From Actinomyces provencensis (lineage in GTDB: Bacteria; Actinomycetota; Actinomycetes; Actinomycetales; Actinomycetaceae), in the NCBI RefSeq assembly GCF_900155435.1, contig NZ_LT700212.1, forward strand, positions 2,896,487 to 2,960,486: DNA of 64,000 nucleotides, read 5' to 3'. Position numbers and translations under genes: made by a program. Below, piece after piece: positions 9,064 through 17,832 of this stretch. The stretch's first letter is position 1; every line of letters starts with the position of its first letter. A model generated the notes under the pieces. The model made no database searches and was not told the DNA's origin. It was given only the letters and a program-made list of their open reading frames with translations.

Positions 9064-9300
9064 GGTGCAAGTGCAGGCGATGGCGCTGGGGGTGGTGCGG
9101 ACACAGGTGTGGTCGCTGGCGCAGGTGCGGTGCAGGTCCGGGCGCCGTCACAGATGCAGATGTGGGTGCAGGTCCAGACGCGGGAAGGACGTGTACGGCC
9201 TCAAGGCTTCCTGACCTCGGCAACAGTGCGGTCACAGGCTCCGGACAGCGGGACGGACCACCTTGGGTGCATCGAGGCACGGAGGAGAGGAGCAGGAACG

Positions 9301-9855
9301 ATGACCGGGACGTCTGCACACGAGGGGAACGTCGGGAAATGCTCCGGCACGGATGGGGCCGCAGCGGGCGTGCCGCGATGGCACGCGGTCACCGTGGATG
9401 TCTTCGCCGAGGATGCACTCGGTGGGGATGCGCTGGCCCGGGATGCGCTGGCCCTGGACGCCCTGAACCCACACGCCTCGGCACCGGGCACGCCCGCACG
9501 GGGCATCCAGGCACCGGGTACGCCCACACAGGGGATCTCGGCGGCGGCCCCGGGGCGCGCGACGCTGGCTGGCGCGGTCCCCACCGAGAGCACCGGTGCC
9601 CGACACCCACGGCGTACGGGAGTGCGCCGTCGCTGGCGGGCGCTCAGGTTGGGGCTGGGCTGGGCGGTGCTCGTGGCCATCGGCGGGGCGACGATGCTGC
9701 CCGCCGCGGACGCCCTCGCCTCCGGAGTCGACCGGCCCCCTTACATCGTCCAGCAGGTCGTCGCTGCCAGCCCCACAGCGACCAGCCAGGGTGAGGGGAC
9801 CCCCTCTGTGCCAACCTTGAGTAAGACACCCGGACAGTCCGGATCGGTGTCGTAG
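9301..9855 (+). pseudogene. Low-complexity single-span membrane protein, apparently truncated by IS3
   Basis: Frame of 184 codons starting at an ATG preceded by GGAGGAGAGGAGCAGG. The N-terminal half is low complexity, with DAL repeats (DALGGDALARDALALDAL) and Gly-Thr-Pro repeats. A basic stretch RRTGVRRRWRALRLGLG leads into one hydrophobic segment (about 120-140), then a short external tail. The last 15 codons lie beyond the inferred left end of the IS3 element at about 9809, so the native C-terminus was probably lost. The product is not recognised. Codon content supports coding only moderately. Confidence 0.45.
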
Positions 9856-9878
9856 AGGGCGGGGAGGAGTTCCCCAGG

Positions 9879-10313
9879 ATGAGTACGACGATGACGGCGC
9901 CCGCTGGGGCGGGGCAGGCTGTAGGCATGGAAGACGTCCCGGATCCGCAGGTGCCGGCGAGGGCACAGCGGCGGACCTACACGGCGAGGTACAAGGCGAA
10001 GGTCCTGGCCGAGTACGAGGCGTGCGATCGGGAGGGCAAGGGGGCGCTGCTGCGCCGGGAGGGGCTGTACACCTCGCTGATCAGCTCGTGGCGTGACCAG
10101 CGCGACCGCGGCGCCTTGGAGGCGCTGGGGCGCTCGTCGGGCGCCGCGCCGGCCACTGCTGCCGAGAAGGAGGCGGCCCGGCTGCGCAGGGAGAACGAGC
10201 GGCTGACCGGCGAGCTGGACACGGCCCGGAAGGTCATCGAGATCCAGGGAAAACTCTCGGCTCTGTTGGACCAGTTCTCGACCGACAGCGCGAAGAAGAC
10301 CGACGAGCGATGA
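9879..10313 (+). CDS. IS3-family transposase OrfA
   Basis: DNA-binding subunit of the IS3-family transposase, 144 residues. It has a helix-turn-helix region ([20 protein letters not shown] ... [20 protein letters not shown]) followed by a leucine-zipper-like coiled coil ([20 protein letters not shown]) used for multimerisation. GGGGAGGAG lies 10-18 nt upstream of the ATG. The stop codon overlaps the orfB start as ATGA at 10310-10313, and orfB lies in the -1 frame, as in most IS3 elements. No A6G-type slippery run is evident at the overlap, so orfB may be made by coupling rather than by efficient frameshifting. Confidence 0.92.
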   Translation: MSTTMTAPAGAGQAVGMEDVPDPQVPARAQRRTYTARYKAKVLAEYEACDREGKGALLRREGLYTSLISSWRDQRDRGALEALGRSSGAAPATAAEKEAARLRRENERLTGELDTARKVIEIQGKLSALLDQFSTDSAKKTDER

Positions 10314-11341
10314 TCGACGAGACGATCACCGAGCTCACACCCCTGATCGGTGTCAAGGCCGCCTGCCGGGCGGTCGGCAGGTCGCGGGCCACGCACTACC
10401 GTCACCACCGCAAGAGCCCGACCCCGCCGAGGCCACCACGACGCGAGCCGGCCCGCCAGCCCCGCGCCCTGAGCGCGGCGGAGGAGGCCCAGGTGCTGAC
10501 CGTGCTGCGCTCGGCGCGGTTCGTCGACATGGCCCCGGCCGAGATCTACGCGGTCCTGCTTGACGAGGGCACCTACCTGTGCTCGGTCTCGACGATGTAC
10601 CGCCTGCTCCGCAAGCGCGGCGAGGTGCGCGAGCGGCGCCGCCAGGCCACCCACCCGGCCCGGGTCAAGCCCGAGTTGGTCGCTACCGCCCCGAACCGCG
10701 TGTGGTCGTGGGACATCACCAAGCTGCACGGTCCGGCGAAGTGGACCTACTACTACCTGTACTCCATCATCGACATCTTCTCCCGGTACACCGTGGGCTG
10801 GATGGTCGCCACGAGGGAGGCCGCGCCGCTGGCCGAGCGGCTGCTGGCCGAGACGATCACCAAGCAGGGCATCGACCGCGGCCAGCTGAGCATCCACGCC
10901 GACAACGGCTCCTCGATGGCCTCCAAGCCGGTCGCGTTCCTCCTGGCCGACCTGGGAGTGACGAAGTCGCACAGCCGCCCCCACGTGTCGAATGACAACC
11001 CCTACTCCGAGGCCCAGTTCAAGACCCTGAAGTACCGCCCGGAGTTTCCCCACCAGTTCGGCTCGATCGAGGACGCCCGCGCGTTCTGCGCCGAGTTCTA
11101 CCGCTGGTACAACACCGAACACCGCCATTCCGGGATCGCGATGCACACCCCGTTCGACGTCCACCACGGCCGCGCCACCACCGTCCAGGACCACCGCTGC
11201 CGTGTCCTGACCCGCGCATACGGCGCCCACCCCGAGCGCTTCGTCCACCACCCGCCCGTCCCGCTGACACTGCCAGAGACGGCGTGGATCAACCAACCCC
11301 CCAAGGAGACGACCAACTCAACGATCCAGCACATTCACTGA
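10310..11341 (+). CDS. IS3-family transposase OrfB (DDE integrase)
   Basis: Catalytic subunit, 343 residues, with the rve integrase fold. The DDE residues are visible in VWSWDITKL (first Asp), [10 protein letters not shown] (second Asp) and [13 protein letters not shown] (Glu, about 35 residues later). The N-terminal HTH_21-like segment includes [20 protein letters not shown]. The full length and absence of stops suggest a functional element. The fused OrfAB product made by -1 frameshifting is the usual transposase in this family. Confidence 0.95.
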   Translation: MIDETITELTPLIGVKAACRAVGRSRATHYRHHRKSPTPPRPPRREPARQPRALSAAEEAQVLTVLRSARFVDMAPAEIYAVLLDEGTYLCSVSTMYRLLRKRGEVRERRRQATHPARVKPELVATAPNRVWSWDITKLHGPAKWTYYYLYSIIDIFSRYTVGWMVATREAAPLAERLLAETITKQGIDRGQLSIHADNGSSMASKPVAFLLADLGVTKSHSRPHVSNDNPYSEAQFKTLKYRPEFPHQFGSIEDARAFCAEFYRWYNTEHRHSGIAMHTPFDVHHGRATTVQDHRCRVLTRAYGAHPERFVHHPPVPLTLPETAWINQPPKETTNSTIQHIH

Positions 11342-11385
11342 CCCACCCAGGTTGACAGGTTCCGACCCGGAGGGACTGAGCTCCA

Positions 11386-11418
11386 GGACCCTGCCCTCCG
11401 GGAGCCGGGGCAGGGTCC
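11386..11418. terminator. Hairpin downstream of the IS3 element
   Basis: Perfect 11-bp stem (GGACCCTGCCC / GGGCAGGGTCC) with an 11-nt loop, 45 nt after the orfB stop and just outside the inferred IS end. It may be the host terminator of the gene interrupted by the IS. Confidence 0.6.
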
Positions 11419-11746
11419 GGGCAGGGTCCGCGCCCGTCCCCCCGTGACACCCCGACATGGAGCGTCCGTCACCCCGCGGGCATGCTGACATCAGGGCCCG
11501 GAGCCATTCGTCTTCCCAGCGCTCCGGCACCACAGGTCCCGCAGTGGAGAGCTCCAGGATCGGCGTGTCCGCCCTCGTCGGCGGGCCCCCACCTGGCGGT
11601 GGGACGGCGCGCGGCGTCTGCGGCGTGGTGCTGGACAGCGTGCGCTGATCACGATGAACCACCATCTCGGTCCTCCTCGACCTGAAGCCGAGCGATCCCA
11701 GCGACCGCCCCGGTCAGATCAAGCGAACCCCGACTCCAGAGCCAAT
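11419..11746. other. Intergenic remnant between IS3 and ISL3
   Basis: About 330 bases with no gene that can be supported; the short frames present are Pro/Gly/Arg-rich and lack ribosome binding sites. Probably residual host sequence between two mobile elements. Confidence 0.5.
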
Positions 11747-11816
11747 GGTTATGTTGACCGGCTCAACCATTCACCCCCGCCCCGCCTGGGCGCTCACCGA
11801 GCCGGTCAACATAACC
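11747..11816. repeat. 18-bp inverted repeat around a 34-nt spacer
   Basis: GGTTATGTTGACCGGCTC at 11747-11764 is exactly inverted at 11799-11816. The two arms face each other across 34 nt. They do not match the ISL3 ends nearby. They could be facing ends of another element, a recombinase site, or a strong hairpin. Confidence 0.7.
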
Positions 11817-13110
11817 CCGAGGTCGACATACCATCGCTTATGCGGAATTCCGCATAAGCGCCGTAGTGCGTGAGGTTCCGGAAGCCGAGGGCGGAACCGC
11901 GCAGGTGCTCGAGCCGGCCGTTGATCGCCTCCGTTGGGCCGTTGCTGGTGCCGGGTCGGTCGAAGTAGGCCAGTACGTCGTCGGCTCGCTTCTTCAGTGT
12001 TCGCCCCAGCGTGATGACCTCGGTGAGCGCCTTCGGGACGCCGTTGCTGACAGAGTCGATCACCGCCCGCATCATCTCCTTCGCCTTGTTCTTGTCGGGT
12101 TCGCGGTAGGCGGCGACGATGCGCTGGTAGATGCCCCAGGTCGCTTCGACCTCGACGTGCTCCTCGGCGGCGAACACCGCGTCGAGCCGCGCGGTCTGTT
12201 TCTTGGTGAGGAAGCTCGCGCCGGTGTGGAGGGTGCGGCGGACCCCGTAGAGCGGGTCGCCGGCGTGACCGCGGTGCCCGTGGATGGCTTGTTGGACCCG
12301 ACGGCGGCACACGTCCAGTGCCTCGCCCGCGAGCCTGGTGACGTGGAAGGGATCTAGCACGGTCACCACGTCGGGCAACTCCTCGACCGCGGCGGTCTTG
12401 AACCCGGTGAAGCCGTCCATCGCGACCACCTCCACGCCGTCGCGCCACTCCTGCGGGCGGTCGGCCAGCCAGGTCTTGAACGCCTGCTTGGAGCGGCCCT
12501 CGACCATGTCGAGCAGCCGTGCCGGGCCGGTGCCATCTCGCACTGGGGTGAGGTCGATGATCACGGTGACGTACCTGTCGCCGCGACGGGTGTGCCTCCA
12601 CACGTGCTCATCGACCCCGACGACCTTCACCCCCTCGAAGCGGTGCTCCTCGTCGATCAGCACCCGCTTGCCCTCGGCCAGAACGGCGTCGTTGGCGGTG
12701 TCCCAGGCCACCCCGAGCCCCTCGGCGACCCGAGCCACGCTCAGGTGCTGGACCACGATCCCTTCCAGCGCCCACCGCAGAGCGCGCCGAGACAACTTGG
12801 CCCGCGGTTCGGCCGCCGCGCTGGTGTCTTGGCGCCACACGCGGGTGCAGCCGGTGCACCGGTACCGACGGACCGTCACGACCAAGGTCGTCCGCCGCCA
12901 GCCCTGCGGGGCGTAGGCGAGCTCGCGCGTGACCGAGTCGCGCGGGCTGCCTTCACAGCCGCAGCCGCGGCACCAGCGGTCGTCGTCGACGACCCGGCAC
13001 GCGAGAACGGCACGGTCGGGCTCGATCCGTTGCCCGGTGACGACGAGCCCGAGGTCGTCGAGCCGACAGAACTTGGTCAGGTCGGGGCAAGCGAAGGTAG
13101 CGTCAGACAA
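11806..13110 (-). CDS. ISL3-family transposase, copy 1 (element A)
   Basis: 434 residues. The N-terminal zinc-finger module has CRGCGC and YRCTGCTRVW Cys pairs (about 48-85), then helix-turn-helix segments, then the DDE domain. Catalytic Asp residues are visible in VVGVDEHVWRH and VTVLDPFHVT, and the Glu lies in SNGPTEAINGRLEHL. All three are present only in this copy. The last 19 residues (after FRNLTHY) do not look like the family and come from sequence beyond the truncation. Activity is therefore doubtful, and with one end lost the element should not transpose alone. Residues encoded at 12269-12816 are identical in all four copies. Confidence 0.85.
   Translation of the reverse strand: MSDATFACPDLTKFCRLDDLGLVVTGQRIEPDRAVLACRVVDDDRWCRGCGCEGSPRDSVTRELAYAPQGWRRTTLVVTVRRYRCTGCTRVWRQDTSAAAEPRAKLSRRALRWALEGIVVQHLSVARVAEGLGVAWDTANDAVLAEGKRVLIDEEHRFEGVKVVGVDEHVWRHTRRGDRYVTVIIDLTPVRDGTGPARLLDMVEGRSKQAFKTWLADRPQEWRDGVEVVAMDGFTGFKTAAVEELPDVVTVLDPFHVTRLAGEALDVCRRRVQQAIHGHRGHAGDPLYGVRRTLHTGASFLTKKQTARLDAVFAAEEHVEVEATWGIYQRIVAAYREPDKNKAKEMMRAVIDSVSNGVPKALTEVITLGRTLKKRADDVLAYFDRPGTSNGPTEAINGRLEHLRGSALGFRNLTHYGAYAEFRISDGMSTSGLC
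11835..11860. repeat. 26-bp perfect palindrome at the truncated end of the ISL3 element
   Basis: A 26-bp perfect palindrome centred on GAATTC, with half-site CGCTTATGCGGAA. It directly abuts the point where the ISL3 transposase reading frame loses its family-like sequence (after the codons for LTHY). Its form resembles a recombinase core site; this is inference. Confidence 0.65.
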
Positions 13111-13243
13111 GTCGAGGTCTTCCAGATGGGTGGCGTAGGAACCCCCATCATCGGGAGACCTCGACCCCTACCCGGACCCCGACGCGCCGAACACGACCAC
13201 CAACGAGGTCACTCCCCCGCTACACCCCCAATTGTGAGGAGCC
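11861..13243 (-). mobile_element. ISL3-family element A (3' end truncated)
   Basis: The transposase-upstream end lies at 13243; read on the minus strand it begins GGCTCCTCACAATTGGGGGT, resembling the end of element B (GGCTCTTCCCAGATGAGGGT, ending at 16946). The other end is missing: homology stops near 11861 next to a palindrome. Element A interrupts element B, since B sequence begins directly at 13244. Confidence 0.72.
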
Positions 13244-14341
13244 GGTGATCTCGACCAGGGCCTTGGGCACGCCGGCGCTGAGGTCGTCGATCAACTTGGC
13301 CATCAGCTCACGGCCACGGCTTCGGTCCTCGTGCCGGTAGGCAGCGATCATCCTCTGGTAGACGCCCCAGGTGACCTCGACCTCGACGTGGTTGTCGTCG
13401 GCGAACAAGGACCTGAGTCGGGTTGCCTGCTTGTCTATGAGCAGGTCGGCGCCGGTGCACAGCGTGCGTCGCGCCGAGTAGAGCGGGTCGCCCTTCATCC
13501 CGCGGTGCCCGTGGATGGCTTGTTGGACCCGACGGCGGCACACGTCCAGTGCCTCGCCCGCGAGCCTGGTGACGTGGAAGGGATCTAGCACGGTCACCAC
13601 GTCGGGCAACTCCTCGACCGCGGCGGTCTTGAACCCGGTGAAGCCGTCCATCGCGACCACCTCCACGCCGTCGCGCCACTCCTGCGGGCGGTCGGCCAGC
13701 CAGGTCTTGAACGCCTGCTTGGAGCGGCCCTCGACCATGTCGAGCAGCCGTGCCGGGCCGGTGCCATCTCGCACTGGGGTGAGGTCGATGATCACGGTGA
13801 CGTACCTGTCGCCGCGACGGGTGTGCCTCCACACGTGCTCATCGACCCCGACGACCTTCACCCCCTCGAAGCGGTGCTCCTCGTCGATCAGCACCCGCTT
13901 GCCCTCGGCCAGAACGGCGTCGTTGGCGGTGTCCCAGGCCACCCCGAGCCCCTCGGCGACCCGAGCCACGCTCAGGTGCTGGACCACGATCCCTTCCAGC
14001 GCCCACCGCAGAGCGCGCCGAGACAACTTGGCCCGCGGTTCGGCCGCCGCGCTGGTGTCTTGGCGCCACACGCGGGTGCAGCCGGTGCACCGGTACCGAC
14101 GGACCGTCACGACCAAGGTCGTCCGCCGCCAGCCCTGCGGGGCGTAGGCGAGCTCGCGCGTGACCGAGTCGCGCGGGCTGCCTTCACAGCCGCAGCCGCG
14201 GCACCAGCGGTCGTCGTCGACGACCCGGCACGCGAGAACGGCACGGTCGGGCTCGATCCGTTGCCCGGTGACGACGAGCCCGAGGTCGTCGAGCCGACAG
14301 AACTTGGTCAGGTCGGGGCAAGCGAAGGTAGCGTCAGACAA
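13220..14341 (-). pseudogene. ISL3 transposase hybrid, copy 2 (truncated)
   Basis: 373-codon frame with the N-terminus of element A (MSDATFACPDLTKFC) joined through the shared block to the C-terminal side of element B (AIHGHRGMKGDPLYSARRTL...). It ends early: after VPKALVEI the frame runs into the terminal inverted repeat of element A, giving TGSSQLGV and a stop. The catalytic Glu region (SNGPTEAINGR in copy 1) is missing, so the protein cannot be an active DDE transposase, though it keeps the zinc finger, the DNA-binding part and the two Asp residues. It could in principle bind ISL3 ends and inhibit transposition; this is speculation. Confidence 0.82.
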
Positions 14342-14474
14342 GTCGAGGTCTTCCAGATGGGTGGCGTAGGAACCCCCATCATCGGGAGACCTCGACCCCT
14401 ACCCGGACCCCGACGCGCCGAACACGACCACCAACGAGGTCACTCCCCCGCTACACCCCCAATTGTGAGGAGCC
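13244..14474. repeat. 1231-bp tandem unit 1 (hybrid ISL3)
   Basis: Composite unit: B-type 3' part (13244-13499), shared block (13500-14047), A-type 5' part and A-type inverted repeat (to 14474). It is repeated without visible change at 14475-15705. This is the product expected from unequal crossing-over between elements A and B. Confidence 0.85.
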
Positions 14475-15572
14475 GGTGATCTCGACCAGGGCCTTGGGCA
14501 CGCCGGCGCTGAGGTCGTCGATCAACTTGGCCATCAGCTCACGGCCACGGCTTCGGTCCTCGTGCCGGTAGGCAGCGATCATCCTCTGGTAGACGCCCCA
14601 GGTGACCTCGACCTCGACGTGGTTGTCGTCGGCGAACAAGGACCTGAGTCGGGTTGCCTGCTTGTCTATGAGCAGGTCGGCGCCGGTGCACAGCGTGCGT
14701 CGCGCCGAGTAGAGCGGGTCGCCCTTCATCCCGCGGTGCCCGTGGATGGCTTGTTGGACCCGACGGCGGCACACGTCCAGTGCCTCGCCCGCGAGCCTGG
14801 TGACGTGGAAGGGATCTAGCACGGTCACCACGTCGGGCAACTCCTCGACCGCGGCGGTCTTGAACCCGGTGAAGCCGTCCATCGCGACCACCTCCACGCC
14901 GTCGCGCCACTCCTGCGGGCGGTCGGCCAGCCAGGTCTTGAACGCCTGCTTGGAGCGGCCCTCGACCATGTCGAGCAGCCGTGCCGGGCCGGTGCCATCT
15001 CGCACTGGGGTGAGGTCGATGATCACGGTGACGTACCTGTCGCCGCGACGGGTGTGCCTCCACACGTGCTCATCGACCCCGACGACCTTCACCCCCTCGA
15101 AGCGGTGCTCCTCGTCGATCAGCACCCGCTTGCCCTCGGCCAGAACGGCGTCGTTGGCGGTGTCCCAGGCCACCCCGAGCCCCTCGGCGACCCGAGCCAC
15201 GCTCAGGTGCTGGACCACGATCCCTTCCAGCGCCCACCGCAGAGCGCGCCGAGACAACTTGGCCCGCGGTTCGGCCGCCGCGCTGGTGTCTTGGCGCCAC
15301 ACGCGGGTGCAGCCGGTGCACCGGTACCGACGGACCGTCACGACCAAGGTCGTCCGCCGCCAGCCCTGCGGGGCGTAGGCGAGCTCGCGCGTGACCGAGT
15401 CGCGCGGGCTGCCTTCACAGCCGCAGCCGCGGCACCAGCGGTCGTCGTCGACGACCCGGCACGCGAGAACGGCACGGTCGGGCTCGATCCGTTGCCCGGT
15501 GACGACGAGCCCGAGGTCGTCGAGCCGACAGAACTTGGTCAGGTCGGGGCAAGCGAAGGTAGCGTCAGACAA
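14451..15572 (-). pseudogene. ISL3 transposase hybrid, copy 3 (truncated)
   Basis: Translates to the same 373-residue protein as copy 2, shifted by exactly 1231 bp. It has an A-type N-terminus, the shared centre and a B-type truncated C-terminus ending TGSSQLGV, and it lacks the catalytic Glu region. Identity to copy 2 implies recent duplication or continuing homogenisation by recombination. Confidence 0.82.
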
Positions 15573-15705
15573 GTCGAGGTCTTCCAGATGGGTGGCGTAG
15601 GAACCCCCATCATCGGGAGACCTCGACCCCTACCCGGACCCCGACGCGCCGAACACGACCACCAACGAGGTCACTCCCCCGCTACACCCCCAATTGTGAG
15701 GAGCC
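14475..15705. repeat. 1231-bp tandem unit 2 (hybrid ISL3)
   Basis: Second copy of the composite unit, apparently identical to 13244-14474 over all compared lines. The A-type terminal repeat ends at 15705, where the intact upstream part of element B begins. Confidence 0.85.
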
Positions 15706-16824
15706 GGTGATCTCGACCAGGGCCTTGGGCACGCCGGCGCTGAGGTCGTCGATCAACTTGGCCATCAGCTCACGGCCACGGCTTCGGTCCTCGTGCCGGT
15801 AGGCAGCGATCATCCTCTGGTAGACGCCCCAGGTGACCTCGACCTCGACGTGGTTGTCGTCGGCGAACAAGGACCTGAGTCGGGTTGCCTGCTTGTCTAT
15901 GAGCAGGTCGGCGCCGGTGCACAGCGTGCGTCGCGCCGAGTAGAGCGGGTCGCCCTTCATCCCGCGGTGCCCGTGGATGGCTTGTTGGACCCGACGGCGG
16001 CACACGTCCAGTGCCTCGCCCGCGAGCCTGGTGACGTGGAAGGGATCTAGCACGGTCACCACGTCGGGCAACTCCTCGACCGCGGCGGTCTTGAACCCGG
16101 TGAAGCCGTCCATCGCGACCACCTCCACGCCGTCGCGCCACTCCTGCGGGCGGTCGGCCAGCCAGGTCTTGAACGCCTGCTTGGAGCGGCCCTCGACCAT
16201 GTCGAGCAGCCGTGCCGGGCCGGTGCCATCTCGCACTGGGGTGAGGTCGATGATCACGGTGACGTACCTGTCGCCGCGACGGGTGTGCCTCCACACGTGC
16301 TCATCGACCCCGACGACCTTCACCCCCTCGAAGCGGTGCTCCTCGTCGATCAGCACCCGCTTGCCCTCGGCCAGAACGGCGTCGTTGGCGGTGTCCCAGG
16401 CCACCCCGAGCCCCTCGGCGACCCGAGCCACGCTCAGGTGCTGGACCACGATCCCTTCCAGCGCCCACCGCAGAGCGCGCCGAGACAACTTGGCCCGCGG
16501 TTCGGCCGCGGCGGTGGTGTCCTGGCGCCACACATACCCGCAGCCGCTGCAGCGGTAACGGCGCACGACGACCTCCAGCGTCGTGGGCCGCCAGCCCAGT
16601 GGTTCGTGGGCGAGCCGTCGGACCACGGTGTCACGTGGTCTCCCTTCGCAGCCGCAGCGCCGGCACCACTGGTCGGGCTCGACCACCTGGCAGGCCAATA
16701 CGGCACGATCCGGCTCGAGTCGCTGCCCGGTGACAACGAGGCCGAGTTCGTCGAGGCGGCAGAACACGGTCAGGTCGGGGCTGGCGAACGCATCAGCGCG
16801 CCCGCCGACGGTAGCGTCGTGCAC
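15682..16824 (-). pseudogene. ISL3 transposase, copy 4 (element B, truncated)
   Basis: 380-codon frame starting at a GTG, with its own N-terminus (MHDATVGGRADAFASPDLTV). This differs from copies 1-3 by roughly a third of residues over the zinc-finger part (CRRCGC, YRCSGCGYVW). From AAAEPRAKLSRR onward it is identical to the others through AIHGHRG, then shares the B-type C-terminus of copies 2 and 3 and the same premature stop inside the A-type inverted repeat. It lacks the catalytic Glu region. This copy marks the original B element into which A inserted. Confidence 0.82.
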
Positions 16825-16946
16825 GTCGAGGTCTTTCGGGCTGAGTGTGTAGGAGCTCTCATCCTCGGGAGACCTCGACCCCTACCCGGACCCCGACGCG
16901 CCGGCCCGCCGCGCGAGGTGCGCTACACCCTCATCTGGGAAGAGCC
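15706..16946 (-). mobile_element. ISL3-family element B (3' end interrupted)
   Basis: The element keeps its transposase-upstream end at 16946 (minus-strand reading GGCTCTTCCCAGATGAGGGT). Its 3' part is cut at 15706 by the inverted repeat of an A-type copy. The other half of B is not seen in the window. Beyond 16946 it has inserted into an AbiEi-like gene. Confidence 0.75.
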
Positions 16947-17193
16947 ACACATCTCGCCACTGGCGCGCCGCATCACGCCGACCATGTGGCTCTTCGGGGT
17001 CTCGCCCCAGTTGCTGTTGCGCGATTTCCCGCGCCATACCAGGGGTCATGCCCCATCTGGGGAAGGGGCCAGGGGCGATGCGCTCGAACTCACCGGACTC
17101 GGTCAATCGGTCGAGGCCATGCCGAGAGAGACCCTGTGCGCCCAGATCGTCGTAGCTCAGCAGGTCGGGCAGCGTCATGAGGTCCGTCATCAC
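16947..17193 (-). pseudogene. AbiEi-like antitoxin N-terminal fragment cut by ISL3
   Basis: About 82 codons from an ATG at 17193 up to the ISL3 end at 16946. The first 45 residues (LPDLLSYDDLGAQGLSRHGL, then TESGEFERIAPGPF) fit the winged-helix N-terminal domain of AbiEi-type antitoxins and related HTH proteins, in which a GE-x-RI-x-PG-x-F strand follows the recognition helix. The following residues are Arg/Gln-rich and less typical. After the IS boundary the frame reads into transposon sequence. No partner AbiEii nucleotidyltransferase toxin is seen. Family assignment is from a short segment and is tentative. Confidence 0.45.
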
Positions 17194-17832
17194 CTTCGGT
17201 CAGCAGAGTCTGTGACAGATACAGCGCATCTGTTGTGGTCCCTGTTGACCAGCATCGCTTCGACCGACGTTGTGGCGATGGCTGCCAGAGACGGTGATCT
17301 CCAGTCGATCGGTGTGGACGCAGACCGCGCACGACCGCGGCATGGGTGATCGGATCACCTCCATGAATGGCCAGTGGGGAACGCCGGGGGCCGTCGTTCG
17401 GATCCGACGAGGGGTCACCCTGCATGCGTGGGGGTTCACGAGGCACTTCGAGGAGGTACCACCACCAGGACGAGCAGATCCACCTGCCCCCGCCGAGTCG
17501 ACGGCTGCCACTGTGAAGGCCTCGCCGACCTTGCCGAGCACGGCTCCGGCTGATGCGCCTGCCACCTCTGCGACCTCCCTGACGTTCTCGACAGGCCTTC
17601 CAGAGGGGCCAGACGGGGTCCCACACCCTGTCGCGGGCTCCGAATGAGGTCGTGGCAGCCGACGACAACTGCGATGAACTCCTGCGCGTCGGCGTCGAGG
17701 TGGATGAGAACTCGACGTGCATCCGCCGTGGCGCCACCGCGGCACCACCGCGGCGCTCGCGCCGTCGACGGCGCACTGCAGGAGCCGCATGGACACCGGA
17801 CTGCTGCTCGGTGCCCCGCTCGCGTCGACCCC
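17194..17832. other. Gene-poor remnant region
   Basis: 639 bases between the antitoxin fragment and nhaA. Several frames stay open on both strands but none has a plausible start, ribosome binding site or recognisable domain. The base composition is slightly less GC-biased than neighbouring genes. It is probably decayed accessory DNA linked to the transposon cluster. Confidence 0.45.

Larger units (their letters stand above)
9809..11357 (+). mobile_element. IS3-family insertion sequence
   Basis: Two overlapping transposase frames (orfA, orfB) in the IS3 arrangement. Candidate ends are TGCCAACCTT at 9809 and its partner, reading TGTCAACCTG on the minus strand, ending at 11357; 8 of 10 bases match. 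No convincing 3-4 bp target duplication is seen (flanks CTG and GGT), so the exact limits are uncertain by some bases. Confidence 0.75.

Noticed and set aside
10300..10313. Programmed -1 frameshift site in the IS3 element
   Set aside because: The frames are arranged for it, but no A6G or similar slippery run with a stimulator was seen; only an ATGA overlap is supported.
13220..16824. Repeated block considered as a CRISPR-like or satellite array
   Set aside because: The 1231-bp unit encodes ISL3 transposase and ends at IS inverted repeats.
17200..17796. Open frames on both strands downstream of the antitoxin fragment
   Set aside because: No ribosome binding site, domain or consistent composition; treated as decayed DNA.
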